Source: Triticum aestivum
Lineage: Eukaryota; Streptophyta; Magnoliopsida; Poales; Poaceae
Direction of reading: 5' to 3'
Length of the DNA stretch: 64,000 nt
Assembly: GCF_018294505.1 (NCBI RefSeq)
Contig: NC_057810.1
Span: 208,834,113 to 208,898,112 of the forward strand
Shown: positions 11,484-22,249 of the stretch, in pieces
Position numbering within the stretch: the stretch's first letter is position 1
Layout of the letters: each line of letters begins with the position of its first letter
The notes under the pieces: generated by a model
The model's input: the letters and a program-made list of their open reading frames with translations, nothing else
Told to the model about the DNA's origin: nothing
Database searches by the model: none
Translations under genes and position numbers: made by a program

Positions 11484-12929
11484 ATGCCTCCGAGACGCGA
11501 CAATGGATTTGCTTTCCCACCGGAGCTCACCCAGTTGATCCAGCAGCAGAATGCCTTGATGCAGATACTAGTCCAGAATCAGAATCAGGGGAACAACAAC
11601 AACAACAACCCACCACCACCACCACCTGTTGATCACTTAGCCCATTTTCTAAGGCTGAATCCACCGGTGTTCTCTAATAGCACCGAGCTGATAGTTGCAG
11701 ATGATTGGCTTCGCAAGATTTGAAGGGATTTGACCACTGCAGGATGCACAAATGCGGAGAGGGTGCGTTTTGCCGCACATCAGCTTGATGGACCCACAAC
11801 ATCATGGTGGGAAAATTTCAGAGCCACTTACCCCATCGACACTATCACATGGGACCAGTTTCAGCAGGCTTTTTGCACTACCCGTGTTTCAGCAGGAGCT
11901 ATGGCCATGAAGAAGCGCATGTTTCGCAACTTGCGCCAGTGAGGACGCATAGTGGGCCAGTATGTGGATGATTTTAGTAAGTTAGCACGTTATGCCCCAG
12001 ATGACGTTGCTACGGATGCAGCTAAGCAGGAGAAGTTTCTGGAAGGACTGAATGATGAGCTGAGCATGCAGTTGATGGTGGCAACCTTCAACAACTACCA
12101 GGAGTTGGTAGATAGAGCTCTTATGATTGAAGGGAAGCAGCAGCAGATTGACAACCGCAAGAGTAAGTATGGACAAGGGAAGTATAATTCTGGAGCTCAG
12201 TAGAGACCCCGTTTTACCCCGAACTCGGGAGGACCCCTTCACCATAACCATGGAGGTCACAATCATAATGGAGGGAGTTCGCATAACCATAGTGGCCCCA
12301 AGAATGGGAATGGGAATGGAGGAAGCAATGGTCAGAACCATTCCAACCCAGCAACACCCGCTAAAAAGGATCTAAGTCACATTACTTGTTTCAAGTGCGG
12401 GAAGAATGGACATTACGCCACGGAATGTTCTGAGGCAAAGAATGAAAATGGCAATGGAAGCTCTGGGAAGAAACCCAGCCCTTTCAACAGGGGACAAGTG
12501 AACCACGTTAGACGGGAGGAGGTTGAAGCTCAACCCGATGCAGTAATAGGTAAGTTTTTGGTTAAGTCAGTTACTGCAATCGTTCTTTTTGATACTGGTG
12601 CATCGCATTCATACATATCAAGGGGATTTGTGGATAAGTTTAACCTGCCAACCCAAGCCCTTAGGTCACCCATGTTAGTAACATCACCAGGAGCAGAGTA
12701 TATGGCTAGCCTATGGTGTGATCAGTTATCATTAAGGATTGGTAACTACGTGTTCCCCTCAGACCTAATAGTATTGGATTCACAAGGACTGGATGTGATA
12801 TTAGGCATGGATTGGTTATCGAAGTATGGGGGAACATTGACTGCGCCAGTAAGTCGATTTTGCTCACCACTCCAGAAGGAAGGAGAATTAGGTATGTATC
12901 CCGGCATGTGCCGAAGAGGACTCAAGTGA
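11484..12929 (+). pseudogene. gag-pro: gag and aspartic protease of the chromovirus, copy 1
   Basis: The frame from ATG 11484 (MPPRRDNGFAFPPELTQ) encodes capsid-type gag sequence (SWWENFRATYP, DFSKLARYAP), a CCHC zinc knuckle starting at 12387 (CFKCGKNGHYATEC, about residues 302-315) and the protease motif DTGAS at 12591 (about residue 370). Gag packages the RNA and the protease cleaves the polyprotein. In-frame stops lie at 11721, 11940 and 12201. The protease frame shifts near 12835, after DVILGMDWL, so RT continues in another frame. Length and order fit the Tekay group. Confidence 0.9.
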
Positions 12930-13961
12930 ATTCCTTATCAGGAGTTGTACATGAGGAAGTACCAGTGGTGAAGGATTTTCCTAATGTATTTCCAGAGGAG
13001 TTGTCAGGCATGCCACCGGATAGAGACATCGAGTTTTTGATTGAGCTTTTGCCAGGCACAGGGCCAATATCTAAGAGACCGTACAGGATGCCCGCAAAGG
13101 ATTTGGAGGAAATTAAGAAGCAGATTAAGGAGTTACTGGATAAAGGCTATATTCGCCCAAGTTTGTCACCTTGGGGATCGCCAGTACTTCTAGTGGAGAA
13201 GAAGGATGGATCGTTGAGAATGGTTGTTGATTATCGTGGATTGAATGAAGTAACAATCAAGAAGAATTATCCATTCTGATGATCAATGATTTGTTTGACC
13301 AGTTACAAGGAGCTAAAGTATTTTCCAAGATCGATCTGCGATCAGGATACCACCAGCTGAAGGTTCAAGAGTAGGATATACCTAAGACAACTTTTACCAC
13401 AAGGTATGGGCTATGTGAGTATACCGTTATGTCATTTGGTCTGACTAATGCGCCTACCTATTTCATGAACATGATGAACAAGGTGTTTATGGAGCTCTTG
13501 GATAAGTTTGTCGTGGTGTTCATTGATGACATATTGGTCTACTCGAAGAACGAAAAGGAGCATAAGGAGCATTTGCGTTTGGTACTTGGGAAGCTCAGAG
13601 AACATCAGTTATATGCAAAGTTCAGCAAGTGTGAGTTTTGGTTGAAGGAAGTTGGATTCCTCAGACATGTTATATCCGGAGAAGGAATAGCAGTAGACCC
13701 CACCAAGGTTGTCACTGTGACAAATTGGGAAGCGCCCACGTCAGTTGGGGAGCGAGTTTTCTTGGACTCGCAGGATACTATCGGAGGTTCATTGAGAATT
13801 TCTCTAAGATTGCAAAGCCCATGACGGAGTTGTTGAAGAAGGACACCAAATTCAAATGGACTGAGGAATGTGAGGCCAATTTTCAGGAATTGAAGAAACA
13901 TTTGGTTATATCTCCAGTGTTGATTCTTCCAGATCAACGCAAGGATTATCAAGTGTATTGC
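12812..13961 (+). pseudogene. pol: Reverse transcriptase and start of RNase H, interrupted by CACTA
   Basis: RT is recognisable from [13 protein letters not shown] through [33 protein letters not shown] and the catalytic FIDD near 13519-13530. It copies the element RNA into DNA. Damage: a frameshift near 13278, an in-frame TAG at 13372-13374, and another frameshift near 13750 before [14 protein letters not shown]. The RNase H domain begins at QVYCD and is cut there by the CACTA, right at the first catalytic Asp; it resumes at 35476. Confidence 0.9.
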
Positions 13962-14457
13962 GACCACTAAAAAAAAGACACATCCGTGACATTTTGGGCT
14001 GAACAATTTTTTTTCCTGTCATACATATGACACTTCTATGACGATAATTGTGACAGAACCCGGTATCATCATAGACGTGGTGGGCTCCTACTTCTATGAT
14101 AAAAAATCATGACAGAAAATGGGCTTTTCGTCCTGGGCGGGCCGGAGACACAGCTGCATGACATTCTTTGGGCCATCCATGACGGAAAAAACCATGGTAG
14201 AAGCGAGGGGTAGGAAATTTTTGGGGAGTTGCCGGTTATGGTGGGAGGTCGGCGGCCGAGTGATGTGTGTTTCTCTCGTACATGTACGCGCGTGTCTGCG
14301 AGGCGTTAGCTCTAACTGAACCCGAGCGAGGCATTGGGCTCTAACTGAACTCGAGCGATTGCACTGCAGGCTACGTGTTACTGAACCCGAGCGATCGATC
14401 GATGGCTGTTAACTTAACCCGATGGAGCGATTCCTTCGCTACTGCTGCTACTAAAGC

Positions 14458-14720
14458 CGATCGATTGGATGAACAGTGAGCGTTGGGGGGGGGTGGATGA
14501 ACAGTGAGCGGTGGCGTTGCCTCTGGATGAACAGGACCCCATGGTATGGAGGGCTGGATGAACAGTAGATGGTGGAGGGGTGGCCATGGAGGGGTGGTTG
14601 AACAGGACCCCGTGGTGTCGAGGGATGGATGAACAGTAGAAGGTGGAGGGCTGGATGAACAGTAGAAGGTGGAGGGGTGGTTGAACAGTAGCCGGTGGAG
14701 TAGCGCGCGGTGGAGTCTGG
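14458..14720. repeat. Irregular subterminal repeats (GGATGAACAGTA)
   Basis: GGATGAACAGTAGAAGGTGG and relatives (GGTTGAACAGGACCCC, GGATGAACAGTGAGCG) recur roughly every 25-60 bp. Long minus-strand frames (14371-15426) come from this and the next array. Confidence 0.75.
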
Positions 14721-14819
14721 ATGAATATGAGCCCGTGGAGGCTGGAGGAGGTCGACGGTAGCCCGTGGAGGCTGGAGGAGGTCGACGGTGGAGATGAACA
14801 GTATCCCGTGGAGTCCCGT

Positions 14820-15215
14820 TTTGCGGTACGCCACACCCCTCCCGATGAACATGACCCCCGTTTCGACCGTAGCGCTCCAACACAAGTCCGTTTTGTCCGT
14901 TTTGTGATACGCCACACCCCTCCCGATGAACAGGACCCCCGTTTCGACCGTAGGAGGTCTTTTTCCTCCGTTTTGCGGTGCGCCACACCCCTCCCGATGA
15001 ACATGACCCTCGTTTCGACCGTAGGAGGTCCGTTTCCTCCGTTTTGTGGTACGCCACACCCCTCCCGATCAACAGGACCCCCATTTCGATCGTAGGAGGT
15101 CCATTTCCTCCATTTTGCGGTACGCCACACCCCTCCCGATCAACAGGACCCTGTTCCGAACATGGCTGGTCGAACACAAGGCCATTTCCTCCGTTCTGCG
15201 GTATGCCAGGCCTTG
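14820..15215. repeat. 71-bp subterminal tandem repeat, about 5-6 copies
   Basis: CCACACCCCTCCCGAT recurs at 14831, 14912, 14983, 15054 and 15125 (spacing 81, 71, 71, 71), and a diverged sixth copy is near 15204. Each unit also has CGTTTCGACCGTAGGAGGTC and TTTCCTCCGTTTTGCGGTA. Typical of CACTA subterminal regions. Confidence 0.9.
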
Positions 15216-15599
15216 TTTCCATCGCCTGTTCTGTCCAAGCCGGTTGGCTTCCACGCGATCCGTTGCCTCCCGATGAACACGACACATTCTGTTGCCTCCC
15301 CATGAACACGACGCATTCCGTTGCCTCCCCATGAAGACGACGCATTCCGTTGCCTCCCCATGAACACGTGCCCTCGCCATACATATGCGCGACTAAGCGT
15401 TCGAGACCCCACCCGTATGTACACATACTTGGCCGTATTTTCTTTCTTGCACCCTGGCCGCTGTACGTACGTGTACATGCTACGTGCGCACCTCTACTAC
15501 GACATGTGCGCGCCTCTACTACGACACGTGCGCGCCTCTACATCGACCAGTATGTAAGTACACGTTCGCGACCAGGATGACAATGCTACGTACGCTTCG

Positions 15600-16070
15600 A
15601 CCAGGTGGGTCCCGACTGTCAGGCACTTCCTTGCCTGCGAAGATGTAGCTGGTGGGTCCCAACAGTCAGGGGGGCGAATCATTTTTTTTCCCAGACGCAC
15701 TTCCTTGCATGCGAAGGTGTAGCTGTTGGGTCCGAGCAGTCAGGGGGGCGAATCGTCTTTTTTGCCTGGACGCACTTCCTTGCGTGCGAAGGTGTAGCTG
15801 TTGGGTCCCAACAGTCAGGGGGCGAATCGTTTTTTTTTGCCCGGACGCACTTCCTTACGTGCGAAGGTGTAGCTGGTGGGTCCCCGCAGTCGGGGGGCGA
15901 ATCGTTTTTTTTTCGGACGCACTTCCTTGCGTGCGAAGATGTAGCTAGTGGGTCCCAGTAGTCAGGGGGGCGAATCATTTTTTTCCTAGACACACTTCCT
16001 TGCATGCGAAGATGTAGCTCGTGGGTCCCAGTAGTCAGGGGGCGAATCATTTTTTCGTGAAATATGGTGG
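15600..16070. repeat. 72-75-bp subterminal tandem repeat, six to seven copies
   Basis: GCACTTCCTTGC recurs at 15623, 15698, 15772, 15847, 15919 and 15992. Each unit reads CGAAGGTGTAGCTG, TGGGTCCCAACAGTCAGG, then GGCGAATCG with a T-tract that varies from 5 to 9. The T-tract explains the period change. Confidence 0.9.
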
Positions 16071-17608
16071 CCCGTCCGGTGGGTCCTCGCTGTCAGGTGG
16101 AGGAATAATTATTTTGCGCGTAATAAGGAGGAACTTCCTTGCGGCTGCCGTGGACCCAGCTATCAGCCTCTCCACATACAGTCCACGTCCGATGGAAGTC
16201 GGTCCTTGACCACGTTGACCATGCCGCGTCGAGAGCACCACGGCGGTGGACGACGGCGAGGCCTAGGAAGGGGACGACACGGAGCCGGGGAAGACGCGGC
16301 AGTGGATGCACACGCGGAGAGGAGTATGAGGGTTCACTGGTTTGGCTGCGCTGCCGTCGCCGCAGAATAACAGGGGGTGTGGGTGAGTGGAGGGATGGCT
16401 TGGCCAGCGGTGGGAGTAGTAGGGGGCGGTGAGGCCTCCGCGGCAACACAGCCGACCACGGGAGGCAGGAGCAGGCGGCACGACCGACGCTGCTTTGGGC
16501 GGCTGGAGCAAGAAGACCAGAGGTTGAAGAAGCACGACGACCGTTGGATGGACATCATACGGTCACTGCAGCTAGAATCGTTTATATTGACTAAGTTGAC
16601 AAAGCCCTTGGTACGTCAACTTAGTAGGCCCACAGGTCAGCTTCCGAAACGGTGCTCCCCAGATGTCAGGGGAAGGAATCATTTTTTGGGCGGGTGAAGC
16701 TAGAATATCCGAGATTGAAGAAGAAGCACAGCATCCGTTGGATGGACATCCAATGGCCACTGCTGCTAGAACCGTGTGTTGACTATAAGTTGACAAAGCC
16801 TTGCATACGCGTCAACTATGTTTTTTAGGGGACGCGTCAACTTAGTAAGGCCAGAAGTGTGTGGCAGAGAACTTAAAGCCCATTTGAGATTTGTAAGAAT
16901 GTGTAGCCCATTTTTGAATTCTAATGGAATTTACTACAGCCCATTTACAGTTTGTTAAAAGTACAGCCCATTTCAACCAACCATTCAAAACAGAATTCAA
17001 TAAAATTTCCCACATTTTGATGGGATCCGAATATTTTTATCCCGAAATTTCTAGTCAGATTAAATACAATTTCAATATAAATTTATATTACGTAAAAATC
17101 CAACAAAACATTGCGCTCGCAACAATTAATGAAATTAAAATTTTCAATATTCCAAAAATAATATTTTATAAAGTACTCACTGTTTGGTGCATTTTTTATA
17201 GTTACTACCCAGTTTTTATAATTACATCCCATTTATTATTTCTTCAAGCCCATTTTCTTGTTAAGCCTAATGCATCCCTCCTAGGAAAGATTTGCAGCCC
17301 AGCGGGGCGGAGAATAACAACTTGACCTTGCCTGGGTATTCCTCAAAAAAAGTATAGCTGGGCTAGCCTTTTTTAGCTTGAAAAAAATTAATATCTGGGC
17401 TGGATATCTGGCCTGGGCTAGACGGGCCACAGCCCGCCCAGTTAATACCTGCAGCGATGTTTTCGTTGTTGTTCAGAGGAGAAAAATCAATATCTGGTGT
17501 AAACATCAAAAAACTCTGCAGTGCTCACACCTTAAAAACACAAATACTACTCGAGCTGCTTGGTCCCAGCTGTCGGCCACTTCTTGTGCAATTCTCTCGT
17601 TTATTGAC
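16071..17608. other. CACTA interior without a recognised gene
   Basis: The first half is G/C-rich with CGG-type shadows on both strands. A related 190-bp segment seems present twice (AGCACGACGACCGTTGGATGGACATCATACGG-like text near 16530 and 16730, each beside a GTTGACAAAGCC string at 16598 and 16790). After 16860 the DNA is A/T-rich with AGCCCATTT motifs at 16877, 16907, 16938 and 16965, and GGGCTGGATATCTGGCCTGG near 17396. Confidence 0.5.
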
Positions 17609-17610
17609 TA

Positions 17611-17935
17611 CTCCCTCCTTTCCGGTTTATAATGCTCAATTAAAAAATCTCACCAATCAAGGTAGATGGCGAGTGGTGGAATACTTTTTGTAGTTTTGCA
17701 GAATCACCTAATTAATGCTCTTGTTATCCTCAAAAAATTATGTTTATCAATGCATTAATTGCAATGCATGCATGCATAAAGTACATGCATTGGTCAATTT
17801 TCTCTTAATACTTGCATGCAATGATTTAATGCACCTTGGAATCTGAACATGTGATGGAAAACAACCAAATTGAACCTTATAAAATGGAAAAAAATAAAAT
17901 TTTGAGATAAGCCCTATAAACCGGAAAGGAGGGAG
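17611..17935. mobile_element. Stowaway MITE (325 bp)
   Basis: Terminal inverted repeats CTCCCTCCTTTCCGGTTTAT and its complement at the right end, flanked by TA at 17609-17610 and 17936-17937. This is the Tc1/Mariner-derived Stowaway type. The interior is A/T-rich and non-coding. Confidence 0.95.
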
Positions 17936-17995
17936 TACATAGGTTGACAATGGTGTGGGACCGTGATGTCAGGAAACCAGGAGGAAGCAAAATAA

Positions 17996-17999
17996 ATTA

Positions 18000-18056
<57 letters not shown>
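17996..18056. repeat. AT dinucleotide microsatellite
   Basis: An uninterrupted AT run of about 50 bp, preceded by ATTATATTTATAT. Likely polymorphic. Confidence 0.95.
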
Positions 18057-18058
<2 letters not shown>

Positions 18059-18322
18059 AGGAGGCACTTGCATACGTGAGGCTATGGAACTAGTGGGGCC
18101 CCTTTGTCATCCTATCCAAGTAAAGTCATCTCCTCACCCGCGCGCGCTTTCCGCCCGAAACAGTCAGCGCCGGCCGCCCCGCTTCCCTATGCAGGCGATT
18201 GCTCCGCCTTCAAACGACACAAGTGTCGTCCGTCCGTCCATCTGCCTCACACATTAATGATACGCGGTTGCCGAGGTGGCTACTCCGGCGCCAACCGTCC
18301 GTCCCTCCGCCCGCCCACCATT

Positions 18323-18334
18323 GCTATATAAACT
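18323..18334 (+). promoter_or_regulatory. TATA box of the ORF at 18405
   Basis: GCTATATAAACT lies about 75 bp upstream of the ATG at 18405, inside a C-rich leader, with a good start context ACCATGGC. The spacing suits a start of transcription near 18355. Confidence 0.65.
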
Positions 18335-18404
18335 GATGCGCCGGCCATAGCCGCAGTCATCCGCATCCGTTCCCTTTCTGCTGTCCACACCACTACTGCC
18401 CACC

Positions 18405-19112
18405 ATGGCTTCCTCGCGCTCCAGCGCTCTTCGGGACGGGCGGACGACAAACCACAAGGAGATGGCAGCCATTGCTGCCGACCGGCTGGCCGGCAGGCAG
18501 CCGGCGAATGACGACGTCCCAATGGAGAACATGGTAGTCGACGATCCGGCGCCAACCCCCTCCTCCACGCCATCCTCGCCGGTGCATTGCACCATGACCA
18601 TTGGTGAGGCCCGTGCCCAATATATGGACAAGGTGAGGCAGATGCGTGAGGAGCAGTTCCGAGAGGCGCAGGCCGACGCCGCCTACAACCACCATCTCCT
18701 CCAGGAGCACCTGCAGGCGGAGGAGCAGATTGCCATGGAGCGGGCGGAGCAGGAGGTGTTGCTCGACTCGTACCGCTCCGCCCGCAAGGGCCGCCTTGAG
18801 CGCTGGCGGTACCGCATGCGGGTGGCGGAGGCTGCGGACACCTTTAAAGAGGCTAGCAAAGAGGGCGATGAAGCGGGCGAGGTGCTGTTTGGCGAGACCG
18901 AGGACGAGGCAGAGGACAATGCCAGCTCCGACGAGTCCCCGCTCCGCTGGCGTCGACGATTGTGGAATGGGCAGGGTTTGCCATCAGTTCGGATATTGAC
19001 ATGGCACCTCGTGCTAAATAAACCAACTGTTCTTTTTGTGCAGTTCCACCAAAATCAACCAAATTCACGCGTAGCTTGTATGATTTCTCCCTTATATGTT
19101 GCAATGCCTTGA
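18405..19112 (+). CDS. Coiled-coil protein of unknown function inside the CACTA
   Basis: An intact 235-residue frame starts MASSRSSALRDGRTTNHKEM in a good context and has a TATA box upstream. Residues about 35-60 are Pro/Ser-rich (DDPAPTPSSTPSSP). Residues about 68-160 are a charged helix rich in Glu, Gln and Arg (EARAQYMDKVRQMREEQF, EEQIAMERAEQEVLLD), predicted coiled coil. Residues about 165-190 are acidic (GETEDEAEDNASSDE). The last 40 residues (after WNGQGLPSVRIL) run into DNA that looks like 3' noncoding, so the true end may be a spliced or earlier one. I do not recognise the family. It may be a captured host gene or an accessory CACTA gene; intactness among broken neighbours is notable. 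Confidence 0.6.
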   Translation: MASSRSSALRDGRTTNHKEMAAIAADRLAGRQPANDDVPMENMVVDDPAPTPSSTPSSPVHCTMTIGEARAQYMDKVRQMREEQFREAQADAAYNHHLLQEHLQAEEQIAMERAEQEVLLDSYRSARKGRLERWRYRMRVAEAADTFKEASKEGDEAGEVLFGETEDEAEDNASSDESPLRWRRRLWNGQGLPSVRILTWHLVLNKPTVLFVQFHQNQPNSRVACMISPLYVAMP

Positions 19113-19333
19113 ACTTATCGGCACCTCCTTTCTTGTGGTGGAAATGAATGATTCGATGTATTCATGAACATTTTGTGCAGTTCCCATTGAAATCAAGCTG
19201 ATCACCCATGTTTGCACAAAAACAAAAAAAAGTGATTAGTATAAAGAGAAATGTACTATGAATTGACAGTTTAAACAGACACCTAGATGGTCCATGTAGA
19301 GCACACTTTTAGAAAAATGGAACTCACCAGAAA

Positions 19334-19592
19334 GAATCCTAGAACAACATTGTACTCGCGCATCACAGCAAAAAAATGGAGATTTGTCAGTCCTTCTGAT
19401 CTGAAGGTAGTTTGGTCCTTTGGGGAGTAATGTAACCATCCTTCAACTGCTCCTTCTGATGAGAATCCTAGAACAACATTGTACTCGCGCACCACAGCAA
19501 AAAAAATGGAGATTTGTCAGTCCTTCTGAGCTGAAGTTAGTTTGGTCTTGTGGGGAGTAATGTAACCATCCTTCAACTGCTCCTTCTGATGA
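19334..19592. repeat. 129-bp tandem duplication
   Basis: GAATCCTAGAACAACATTGT starts at 19334 and again at 19463, and the two 129-bp copies match over their whole length by eye with few differences. It duplicates the part of the B3-like fragment that contains the REYNVVLGF coding stretch. Confidence 0.9.
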
Positions 19593-20020
19593 GAAAATAG
19601 ACAGGGCTTCTTCATCCTGGCATGATCGGAACTAGTCACTTCACGTACTCCATATTCTTCTTCAGAGGAAGATGATCCTATTGTGCAAAGACAAGAGGAC
19701 AACTAAATGCTAGCATCCCTATTTGCTCGAAAAAAAGGAAAGGAAATATTTAAAACGACACAGATGAAGCACTTCTCAAGGACAATACCACTTTTTCATG
19801 ACAGTATCTAAACAGTAGCACAACACCAATAGAGATGACAAAGCTCAATCATATGGATGAATTAGTGGGCGAGTACCAACCTTTGTCAGGAGGCTTATTG
19901 TGTAGAGCATACAGATCAAGCACTTCTCCGGACCATCTGTTGCTATCTACTATGGTGGCCATGCTTACTATATACTCCTCGATTAGTTTAATGTTTCGAA
20001 CATCTTTTTGTGCAGTTCCA

Positions 20021-21004
20021 CTAAAATATATGGTATCTTCAAAGAAGATCCCTGTTTGCACAAGTAGAGATAATTACGTATTACATTAAGAGTATCATCA
20101 AATCAGTGGCAAAACAATTGCTCGTTCCAGCCATAGCAATAAATTAAGATGCAAAACTATATCATTACTTGTGCCATCACAGTTCTAGTGCTTCATTGTA
20201 GCACCGGGAGTTGATTTTTGTTTTTTCGCTTGTTCTTCCCCTTCATCACTTGGTTCAATAACAAACAAGCTTCGCCTTCAATGTAAGATTGGCATGTCAA
20301 TTAGGGAGCACGAGTATAGCACTAAATAATGACATCAATTTTCTGATGAAAGTGGCAAAATACAGGCCAGCAGTTGTGAAATATCCTTATCTTTCCTCAA
20401 TGGGATATTACGGTGCACATACAGATTGGAAGTCTTGTCTCCATTTGTGCAGTTCACTAAAATCAAGCAACGTTATCGTACAAGTAGCACAACATATGAA
20501 AGCACACTGCAGAATCATGTGAAAGAAGGCTAGTACTGACCTCTCATGATGCAGAATTCAAACAACTCACAAGAAGAAGATCTGAACCAAATTCGCCTTA
20601 ATGGATAGGAAGTAAGATCTCCTCTTGTGCAGTTCCACTAAGATCAAGCAATGAAGAAACATTGTCAGTGTGACATTTTGGTTGAACTGCATAAAACACT
20701 CTTAAAACAAAAGTGTTTTGTGCAGTGCAACAAAAGGTCACAATGGCAACAAGGTGAAGTAGATAACCCTATTTACACAGAGGTGCAAAGGAAACAATTA
20801 GTGGTCAATAACGGCGGATGACACAGAAGCCAACAAAAAGAAGCATCTACCTTATCTAAATGGGAAAGAAAGCAAGACAGTAGCATTTCTCAAACGGTGG
20901 CATTGATTAATATTAACATAGATATTATATTAACAATAAAATTCATTAAACATGTAATTTGCTTTTAACTGTGGCATTGCATCAATTTTCCAGCGGCATT
21001 ATTA
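20021..21004. other. Intron-like DNA with recurrent TTGTGCAGTTCCACTAAAAT motif
   Basis: Copies of this motif start near 20005, 20442, 20625 and 20714 (others near 19034, 19171 and 24436). On the minus strand each reads TTTTAGTGGAACTGCACAA, that is, an acceptor-like AG followed by the same exon start (GTAQ). Apart from these possible mini-exons I see no coding sequence. Confidence 0.5.
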
Positions 21005-21314
21005 GAGGGTGTTTGTTTACAGGGACATTTTGGTGTAGGGACTAAAAAACTCCGTGTCAGTCACATCTAAACCAAACAGGAGGGACTTTTCAGGACTAAA
21101 AGTGGGCATTTGGGACTAAATAAAGAAGACCCCGAGGGAGTCCTTTTGGGACCTTTTCCAACAATTGCCCCTGCCACGCATCACACCTTGTTTCTATTAG
21201 TTCATTACTAGGGGTAACATGGTATTTTATCATGTCATTTAATAACCTCTAGTCCATGTTTAGTCCCTGGAACCAAGCAAGTAGGGACTAGGGAGTTTTT
21301 AACCAAACAGGGCC
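21005..21314. mobile_element. Tourist-like MITE (310 bp)
   Basis: Left end GAGGGTGTTTGTTT and right end AACCAAACAGGGCC are imperfect inverted repeats, flanked by TTA (21002-21004 and 21315-21317). The PIF/Harbinger-derived Tourist group has these ends and this target duplication. No coding capacity. Confidence 0.8.
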
Positions 21315-21570
21315 TTAGATTAACAATAGCTAATGAGTTGTACGGGACAGTGGATGCACCAGCACCATGTGCATCTACCGATGTACTGTGGTCATGCACA
21401 GTCTGTTGCAAAAAAGAACAAACAACCAAGGAGCATATTTGTGTTGGTCCCAGTTTTGTTATCTTTAGACACCTTTCCCTATGTGAGTGCAGCAAATCTA
21501 GTCCTGCTCAAACTCTACAGCCTTGTCCCTTCCTTTCCTTTTTGAACTAGTACTTTCGCCCCTTCCTTTC

Positions 21571-21790
21571 CTCTTTGAACCACGTCCTAGATTTATGCGA
21601 TACAACTTTCCCCACAACTTTCCCCCATTCCTTTCCTCTTTGAACCACGTCCTAGATTCATGCTATACAACTTTCCCCCTTCATTTCCTCTTTGAACCAC
21701 GTCCTAGATTCATGCTATATACAACTTTTCCCACTACTTTCCCCCACTCCTTTCCTATTTGAACCACGTCCTAGATTCATAGTATACATG
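21571..21790. repeat. 52-67-bp tandem repeat, four copies
   Basis: CTCTTTGAACCACGTCCTAG starts at 21571, 21636 and 21688, with a variant (CTATTTGAACC) at 21755. Units end in ATACAACTTTCCCC and differ by how often that tail is doubled. Confidence 0.9.
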
Positions 21791-22170
21791 CAGCTAGAGC
21801 AATGCATGTGGAGTAAGTAAAATATACCTTAAGGTTCTTGGGGCGTGGTTCGGTGGGCGACGGGACGGCGGCGAAGAAGAAGGGGTCGGAGGCCCTCCCG
21901 CACCGCCGCTGGGTGGAAAGTGAACAGCAGCGCCGGTAGTGGATTCCCTCCCTCACCGACGGCGACAACATTAAGCCTCCTTCCCTTCCCGGCGGACGGA
22001 TCCTTCCGGCTCTTTGAGCAGGAGTGAGGGGAGAGAGAGGCCAACGAAGTCTTGTTTAGATCTGGAGGGCGAGAGAGTGTGAAGAGAGCAACTACAAGCG
22101 CTGAGGCTCCAGCGGGAGTGGGCGAGAGAGTGTGAAGAGAGCAACTACAAGCGCTGATGCTCCAGCGTGT

Positions 22171-22180
22171 ATATATATAC
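22171..22180 (-). promoter_or_regulatory. TATA box, minus strand
   Basis: ATATATATAC (minus GTATATATAT) is followed downstream by two 53-bp copies of a leader containing CTCTTCACACTCTCTCGC (22069 and 22122 on the plus strand). A similar leader and a TATA-like string occur at the second locus (24923-24990). Confidence 0.5.
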
Positions 22181-22249
22181 TGGAGAGAGAGTGTGAAGCG
22201 TGCAAACCCTAGAGAACATTTTGACCAGTCAAAGAATCCTCCTGGCAAA

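Larger units (their letters stand above)
19230..22180 (-). pseudogene. Fragments of a B3-domain-like (REM-type) gene on the minus strand
   Basis: Minus-strand pieces look like exons of one gene. A TATA box is at 22171-22180. A first exon is at 21828-21971 (ATG at 21971, MLSPSVREGIHYRR, donor AAG/GTATAT). An exon at 19881-20020 has clean borders (acceptor ATTTTAG, donor AAAG/GTTGG) and encodes GTAQKDVRNIKLIEEYIV and SNRWSGEVLDLYALHN. Further on, 19510-19690 encodes SSSSEEEYGVREVTSSDH and DGYITPHKTKLTSAQKD, and 19270-19350 encodes FFAVMREYNVVLGF. The TKLTSAQK and FFAVMREYNV strings match the linker that precedes a B3 DNA-binding domain in grass REM-like proteins as I remember them. No full B3 domain is visible. 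Exon joins are inferred by eye; phases do not all agree, so I call it a decayed captured fragment. Confidence 0.45.

Noticed and set aside
14371..15426. 351-codon minus-strand frame
   Set aside because: It is made of the 71-bp and GGATGAACAGTA repeats; a period not causing stops gives a long frame without coding meaning.
14820..16070. CRISPR-like array
   Set aside because: Units are continuous tandem repeats without unique spacers, in a plant CACTA.
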